Assembly (NCBI GenBank): GCA_937884015.1
Contig: CALGBV010000053.1
Location: 1 to 10,942 of the forward strand
Reading direction: 5' to 3'
Origin: an uncultured Bacteroidales bacterium
GTDB taxonomy: Bacteria > Bacteroidota > Bacteroidia > Bacteroidales > F082
DNA length: 10,942 nt
The translations under genes and the position numbers were made by a program. The notes beneath the pieces were generated by a model, which did no database searches, was not told the origin of the DNA, and saw only the letters and a list, made by a program, of their open reading frames with translations. Within the stretch, counting starts at the first letter, position 1, and every line of letters starts with the position of its first letter. Below are positions 7,680 through 10,942 of this stretch, in pieces.

Positions 7680-7822
7680 GGCAGTATTGCCGCACAAGCG
7701 GTTCCGAAAGATTCTGTGGTTCTGATTAGGAAGCGGCAGGCGAGGGGAGGAGCAAATATTAATGTAAGATTCATGTTAAGATTTGTTTCCAAAAGAGACG
7801 CGGAAGCAAAGCAAATTTTCTG
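7680..7822. other. Gene-free upstream region of the leucine-rich-repeat gene
   Basis: No supported gene, RNA or strong hairpin is seen. An open frame crosses it (about 7632-7856), but it contains the palindromic element and the promoter of the next gene and has no recognisable protein features. Confidence 0.55.
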
Positions 7823-7830
7823 TACTTTTG
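7823..7830 (+). promoter_or_regulatory. Promoter -7 box of the leucine-rich-repeat gene
   Basis: TACTTTTG is an exact TAnnTTTG match, 22 bases before the ATG at 7853, in an AT-rich context. The -33 element is not clear. Confidence 0.65.
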
Positions 7831-7852
7831 CCGCCCTAATTAAGAATTTGCA

Positions 7853-9031
7853 ATGAAAAAAATACTTCTCATTCTTGCAGTCCTCTGCTGCACAATGGCA
7901 GCAATAGCTCAGCCGTTGCCACAAGCACCTAACGAATTCTGGTACACCACCACCGATGGAAATGAATTGTCGCTAATTCCTGCGGGTTTTAATTTTGGCA
8001 ATGGACTGGAAGTGGTCTCACACTCTTATACCAATGGCCGAGGCATAATTTCACTTAGTGGTGACGTGACTATGATAGATGGATCGGCTTTTTACGGTGG
8101 AGAAACGCTTAAGTCCGTTACTCTGCCATCAAATGTTAAGACTATTGGAGAACTTGCTTTTTGTAGTTGTTCTAACTTAACCTCAATCAACTTTCCGGAA
8201 GGACTGACAAGCATTGGCGGGTATGCTTTTTCTTCCTGCGAGAGTCTGGAGGCTGTCATCCTTCCTTCAACAGTATCCAGAATCGAAGAATTGACATTTA
8301 ATTGCTGCTACAGTCTTGGCTCTGTCGTGCTTCCAAGTTCCATTACTTTCATTGGAGAAAGCGCTTTTGATCAATGCCGTAGTCTGGAAACCATAACCTG
8401 TGATGCGACCACACCTCCTACATTGGATACAGATGCATTTAGAGGAGTCAATAATGTCGCTTCCGTCACTGTTCCCAGCGTTGCCGCCTATCAGGATAAT
8501 GCCGGCTGGCAGAAGTTCGATGGCAAATTCGTTGACAAATATCTGAGCGCAAGAGATATTCAAAAGTCAAACATTACCAATACCTATAATCGGTTCCCGT
8601 CTCCAATGGGAGAGACCGTAAAAGCAAATGCATTGCATGACATCGAATATGCCACCTCCTTGGAAGACATTAGTTATATAGGTAATTTGAGCAGCACTAA
8701 AATTATATCGCTCTTTAGAATTTATGCCGTTACTAGTGTTTATGGCAGTGATTATCTCGACGGTATTGTGCAACCCTATCTGGATGACATAGCAGCGGTA
8801 AATGACCCTTCTTTTGCAGATTCATTTTTGACCATTCAAAGCATTGAACAAAATGCAATTAGCGTTTTCAATGCGTACGCTGCCATTTACGACACCATCC
8901 GCCACGAAGTCATGGGCAAACTGCCCACCGAAGGCACTTCAGGCCCCGCTGTGCGCGTCAGCAAGGAAGGCAAATCGGACATTATCCTTTACAATCCCGA
9001 CAAGGTGGAATTCCTGAAAGTGGAGGAATGA
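7853..9031 (+). CDS. Secreted BspA-type leucine-rich-repeat protein
   Basis: The 392-residue product has a signal peptide (residues 1-20, ending AIAQ) and is predicted to be exported. Residues about 70-200 hold four to five LRR_5/BspA-type repeats of the form aF..C.sLtsv.lP..vtsIg, for example LKSVTLPSNVKTIGELAF, LTSINFPEGLTSIGGYAF and LEAVILPSTVSRIEELTF, each with Cys at the turn. This family occurs on surfaces of Bacteroidales and in protists, and several members bind host or bacterial partners. A final half-repeat with VPSVAAYQDNAGWQKF closes the solenoid. Residues 230-345 match nothing I recognise. The C-terminus (AVRVSKEG.SDIILYNPDKVEFLKVEE) resembles the short end segment of other Bacteroidales secreted proteins (hydrophobic strand, then a VEFIKV/VDSITF-like end). 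No type IX secretion domain is evident. GC content jumps near 8880. The binding partner is unknown. Confidence 0.85.
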   Translation: MKKILLILAVLCCTMAAIAQPLPQAPNEFWYTTTDGNELSLIPAGFNFGNGLEVVSHSYTNGRGIISLSGDVTMIDGSAFYGGETLKSVTLPSNVKTIGELAFCSCSNLTSINFPEGLTSIGGYAFSSCESLEAVILPSTVSRIEELTFNCCYSLGSVVLPSSITFIGESAFDQCRSLETITCDATTPPTLDTDAFRGVNNVASVTVPSVAAYQDNAGWQKFDGKFVDKYLSARDIQKSNITNTYNRFPSPMGETVKANALHDIEYATSLEDISYIGNLSSTKIISLFRIYAVTSVYGSDYLDGIVQPYLDDIAAVNDPSFADSFLTIQSIEQNAISVFNAYAAIYDTIRHEVMGKLPTEGTSGPAVRVSKEGKSDIILYNPDKVEFLKVEE

Positions 9032-9085
9032 TAGTTGCGCGAGACAATTCTGTTATGTTCCCGAAAAAATCCATCCATTCACGTC

Positions 9086-9110
9086 CCGCCAAATTGGTAT
9101 CGCGGTTTTT
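9086..9110 (+). terminator. Weak candidate terminator after the leucine-rich-repeat gene
   Basis: CCGC (9086-9089) and GCGG (9102-9105) form a short 4-bp stem with a 12-base loop, directly followed by TTTTT. The position, about 55 bases after the stop codon, is suitable, but the stem is short. Confidence 0.3.
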
Positions 9111-9156
9111 AATGAACTAATTTGAGAAAAATGTGTGGCTGAATAAAAAAAATGTG

Positions 9157-9164
9157 TACTTTTG
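9157..9164 (+). promoter_or_regulatory. Promoter -7 box of the small exported protein gene
   Basis: TACTTTTG is an exact TAnnTTTG match followed by GCAACCG. It predicts a transcript starting near 9170, hence an unusually long leader of about 130 nt before the ATG at 9301, compared with 15-30 nt for most genes of this window. Confidence 0.7.
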
Positions 9165-9169
9165 CAACC

Positions 9170-9300
9170 GCTTTGTATGGTCGAATGCCTGCCGTTGAAT
9201 AAACGGAATACGAGACGCGAGGCTTCGGGTGGCACGAGACCTTGCAGCTTCGGAAACCAAATGAATTAAAGTAGAACAAATAGTAAACACGAAATAGAAA
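9170..9300 (+). promoter_or_regulatory. Long, possibly structured 5' leader with a duplicated motif
   Basis: The leader holds a small hairpin, CCGTT-GAATA-AACGG (9192-9206). Two copies of ACGAGAC followed by CTTCGG come next (9210-9228 and 9234-9253, with GCGAGG and CTTGCAG between the halves). GCGAGG (9217-9222) can pair with CCTTGC (9240-9245). From about 9257 on the sequence is A-rich and unstructured up to the start codon, as is usual for translation initiation in this phylum. No known riboswitch class is recognised, and a cis-regulatory RNA is an inference. Confidence 0.45.
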
Positions 9301-9570
9301 ATGAAGAAATTAGTATTGACAATTGCAGTCATTCTTGGCATGACAATCGGTGCATCGGCCCAGCAGTTTTTCGAAGATAACAATAATGGTGGTCTGTTTG
9401 GCCGTGGTGCCACTCGCGACGCTGAGGCAGGTGGAAATGAGGTTTCATCGCCACTTTTGCCAGCACACGGACAAAACACCAACCAAGACGCTGCTCCTCT
9501 TGGCAGCGGTGCCCTGCTGCTCGTCGGTTTCGGCGCAGCTTACGCATTGACCAAGAAGAACAGGAAATAA
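9301..9570 (+). CDS. Small exported protein with C-terminal PLGSG-hydrophobic-basic tail
   Basis: The product has 89 residues. A signal peptide (1-20, ending GASA before QQ) is followed by a short polar segment rich in Asn, Gly and Asp with GLFGRGATRDA (31-41). Then come PLLPAHGQNTNQDAAPLGSG (51-70), a short hydrophobic stretch ALLLVGFGAAYALT (71-84) and the basic end KKNRK. The layout of signal peptide, small linker, glycine-containing motif, short hydrophobic segment and basic end resembles the tripartite C-terminal signals used by sortase-, exosortase- or rhombosortase-type systems, but no such enzyme is in the window. I recognise it as similar in layout to small Bacteroidales proteins of unknown function. 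It has its own promoter and terminator and lies upstream of a two-component operon. It could also simply be a small membrane-anchored peptide. Function is unknown. Confidence 0.8.
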   Translation: MKKLVLTIAVILGMTIGASAQQFFEDNNNGGLFGRGATRDAEAGGNEVSSPLLPAHGQNTNQDAAPLGSGALLLVGFGAAYALTKKNRK

Positions 9571-9606
9571 ACAATATGTCATTATATTGTCAGAATGTGT
9601 GAAAGG

Positions 9607-9631
9607 AAAGACGGTCTTCGGGCCGTCTTTT
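9607..9631 (+). terminator. Intrinsic terminator with UUCG tetraloop
   Basis: AAAGACGG (9607-9614) pairs with CCGTCTTT (9623-9630). T·G and C-G pairs extend the stem to a TTCG loop (9617-9620), and the downstream arm runs into TTTT. It lies 37 bases after the stop of the small exported protein gene. Confidence 0.92.
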
Positions 9632-9720
9632 CTGATTGTTACGGGAACTGAATGTTTGCAAGTTTTGTGAAAGAAATCCGATATTTATTGAAAAATGCTG
9701 TGAAAACCGATAATTCCGTT

Positions 9721-9728
9721 TACATTTG
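9721..9728 (+). promoter_or_regulatory. Promoter -7 box of the histidine kinase gene
   Basis: TACATTTG matches TAnnTTTG exactly, 18 bases before the ATG at 9747, so the leader is only about 12 nt. An in-frame TTG at 9726 lies within this box and is not the likely start. The -33 element is weak. Confidence 0.6.
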
Positions 9729-9746
9729 CCGAAAAATTCGGAACGG

Positions 9747-10796
9747 ATGAAAACACAGCAGGCAGAAAACAATTTGGGCTTCATCGACCGCCTTCATAAG
9801 AAAGGCGTGACATGGCTTATCCTGTTCGTCGTTTTCTTTGCGGCAAACCCCAATACCAACTACCTTTTCAAGCTATTCGACTCGGTGGCTTTCGTCATAG
9901 AGGTGATGCTGCTGGTCACCCTCGTGAACAAGGTCCTGATCCGTTATCTGCTTGCACGGCAGAAGACCATGCTTTTCATCGTGCTCAGTTTCTTTGCCGT
10001 GTTGATTATGGCTTTCCTCTCGGCGGTCATCCGCGTTTTCCTGCTGATTCATATTGCACAGACGCCCATTGAGGAAATCATGAGCCACAGCCCGTTCCCG
10101 TTTCTGCTTGATACGATTTGGTTTATCGCCGTTTATGCCGTCACCTTGATTTTCTATTACCAAAGAAAGGAAAACGAAGACCGCATTGCAGCCGACAAGC
10201 TGAAAAGCGAGAAACTCGACATGGAACTGCGTTACCTGAAATCGCAAATCAACCCGCATTTCCTTTTCAATGCCATGAATAACATTTATTCCATGGTCTA
10301 CATGAACGACGAAAACGCTGCCGATGGCGTGCTGAAACTTTCGGAGATGCTGCGTTACGTTCTGGTCGATTGTCAGGCCGATGTGATTCCTTTGGCCAAG
10401 GAAATGAAATATGTGGAGAACTTCATCGATTTCCAGATGATGCGCATGGAAAAGGAATGTGACGTGCGGCTTGAAAAAGATGTCGAGAACGAGAATTTCA
10501 TGGTAGCCCCGATGCTTTTGCAGCCGATTGTGGAGAACTGTTTCAAATACAGCCGTCTGGAAAGCAATCCCGAGGGTTATGTGCATATCAGCCTTTCGGA
10601 AAAGGACAGCCATTTCCGCTTTGAGGCCGAAAACAGCGTGGCGCAGAATGTCGTGGCGGTGGCGGCGAGCCGCGAAGCGAAGTCGGGGATAGGGCAGAAG
10701 AACGTGCGTCAGCGCCTGATGCTGCATTATGGCGAAAACTATCGCTTCGACATTGAACAGAATGATGGAAAATATAAAGTTACAATTGAGATATGA
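9747..10796 (+). CDS. Sensor histidine kinase, LytS/YehU (His_kinase) family
   Basis: The 349-residue inner-membrane protein has four predicted membrane helices (about residues 23-36, 47-65, 74-95 and 118-138) with short loops and no periplasmic sensor domain. A coiled-coil-like linker (145-163) leads to the catalytic part. SQINPHFLFNAMNNI carries the phospho-accepting histidine (about H171), the family hallmark. LLQPIVENCFKYS (257-269) is the N box, with KYS in place of the common KHG or KHS. GIGQKNVRQRL (314-324) is the glycine-rich ATP-binding box. It should phosphorylate the response regulator encoded directly after it, since the stop codon overlaps that start as ATGA. The signal is unknown, as the short loops suggest sensing within or at the membrane. 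ATG at 9747 is preferred to the TTG upstream, which is inside the promoter box. Confidence 0.93.
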   Translation: MKTQQAENNLGFIDRLHKKGVTWLILFVVFFAANPNTNYLFKLFDSVAFVIEVMLLVTLVNKVLIRYLLARQKTMLFIVLSFFAVLIMAFLSAVIRVFLLIHIAQTPIEEIMSHSPFPFLLDTIWFIAVYAVTLIFYYQRKENEDRIAADKLKSEKLDMELRYLKSQINPHFLFNAMNNIYSMVYMNDENAADGVLKLSEMLRYVLVDCQADVIPLAKEMKYVENFIDFQMMRMEKECDVRLEKDVENENFMVAPMLLQPIVENCFKYSRLESNPEGYVHISLSEKDSHFRFEAENSVAQNVVAVAASREAKSGIGQKNVRQRLMLHYGENYRFDIEQNDGKYKVTIEI

Positions 10797-10942
10797 CAGA
10801 GAAGAAATATAATGTGGTCATCGTTGATGACGAGTTTCTGGCACGAAAGCTTTTGCAGGATTACGTGTCGAAAATCAATTCACTGCAATTGGTGGGAAGC
10901 TGCGCCAATGCTGTTGAAGCTATCGAAACCCTGAAAAACAAC
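10793..10942 (+). CDS. Response regulator, receiver domain (partial, cut by window end), probably LytTR type
   Basis: Fifty codons of an intact frame are present and continue beyond the window. The sequence MTEKKYNVVIVDDEFLARKLLQDYV shows the receiver-domain start: beta-1 strand VVIV, the acidic pair DD (residues 11-12) that binds magnesium, then helix 1. LQLVGSCANAVEAIETL is beta-2 and helix 2. The phosphorylated aspartate, expected near residue 55, and the output domain lie outside. It overlaps the kinase stop by ATGA, so the two are translationally coupled. Partners of LytS/YehU-type kinases usually carry a LytTR DNA-binding domain, so that output is inferred, not seen. Confidence 0.9.
   Translation, partial: MTEKKYNVVIVDDEFLARKLLQDYVSKINSLQLVGSCANAVEAIETLKNN

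Noticed and set aside
7632..7856. 74-codon open frame before the leucine-rich-repeat gene
   Set aside because: It runs through the palindromic element and the promoter box and shows no protein-like features.
9117..9482. Minus-strand frame across the leader and small exported gene
   Set aside because: The plus-strand gene has a clear signal peptide, membrane tail, promoter and terminator, whereas the minus frame has none of these.
9873..10727. 284-codon open frame antisense to the histidine kinase
   Set aside because: It is the reverse complement of a well-supported gene with all kinase motifs. The His-rich, low-complexity product is typical of a shadow frame.

Overview
The window looks like chromosomal DNA of a member of the Bacteroidota, most likely a gut or rumen Bacteroidales. 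The signs are repeated TAnnTTTG -7 boxes (the primary sigma factor consensus of that phylum), A-rich start regions without Shine-Dalgarno sequences, signal peptides ending in AQ or SQQ, a BspA-type leucine-rich-repeat protein, and a small exported protein of a type I associate with Bacteroidales. No plasmid, phage, transposase, CRISPR or tRNA gene was seen.

Left part (1-5990), housekeeping genes. A secreted endonuclease/exonuclease/phosphatase-fold protein (33-1058) is followed by a DMT/EamA-type membrane transporter (1133-2044) and a long-chain acyl-CoA synthetase (2120-3898), the latter two with their own promoter-like boxes. A strong bidirectional terminator (3917-3945) separates them from the convergent biosynthetic arginine decarboxylase speA (3966-5855, minus strand). 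speA is divergent from a BadF/BcrA-type sugar-kinase-like ATPase (6005-6841). Their shared upstream region holds two opposed promoters and a CACGG/CCGTG palindrome.

Middle (6842-7852), about 1 kb with no convincing gene. It contains about 14 tandem repeats with a 40-42 bp period: near-identical on the right, decayed on the left, and interrupted by two back-to-back long imperfect palindromes. After it comes a separate CACGGA/TCCGTG inverted-repeat element, then the promoter of a secreted leucine-rich-repeat protein (7853-9031). The last ~50 codons of that gene are clearly GC-richer than the preceding part, which suggests a mosaic.

Right part (9032-10942). A promoter and a ~130-nt leader with a duplicated sequence motif precede an 89-residue exported protein with a signal peptide and a C-terminal PLGSG-hydrophobic-KKNRK tail, closed by a UUCG-tetraloop terminator. 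Next is a LytS/YehU-type four-helix membrane histidine kinase, overlapping by ATGA a response regulator that is cut by the window end. These two form a two-component operon.

The least explained parts are the repeat array with its embedded palindromes, and the small tailed protein with its structured leader beside a two-component system. Neither can be called a new system from sequence alone.
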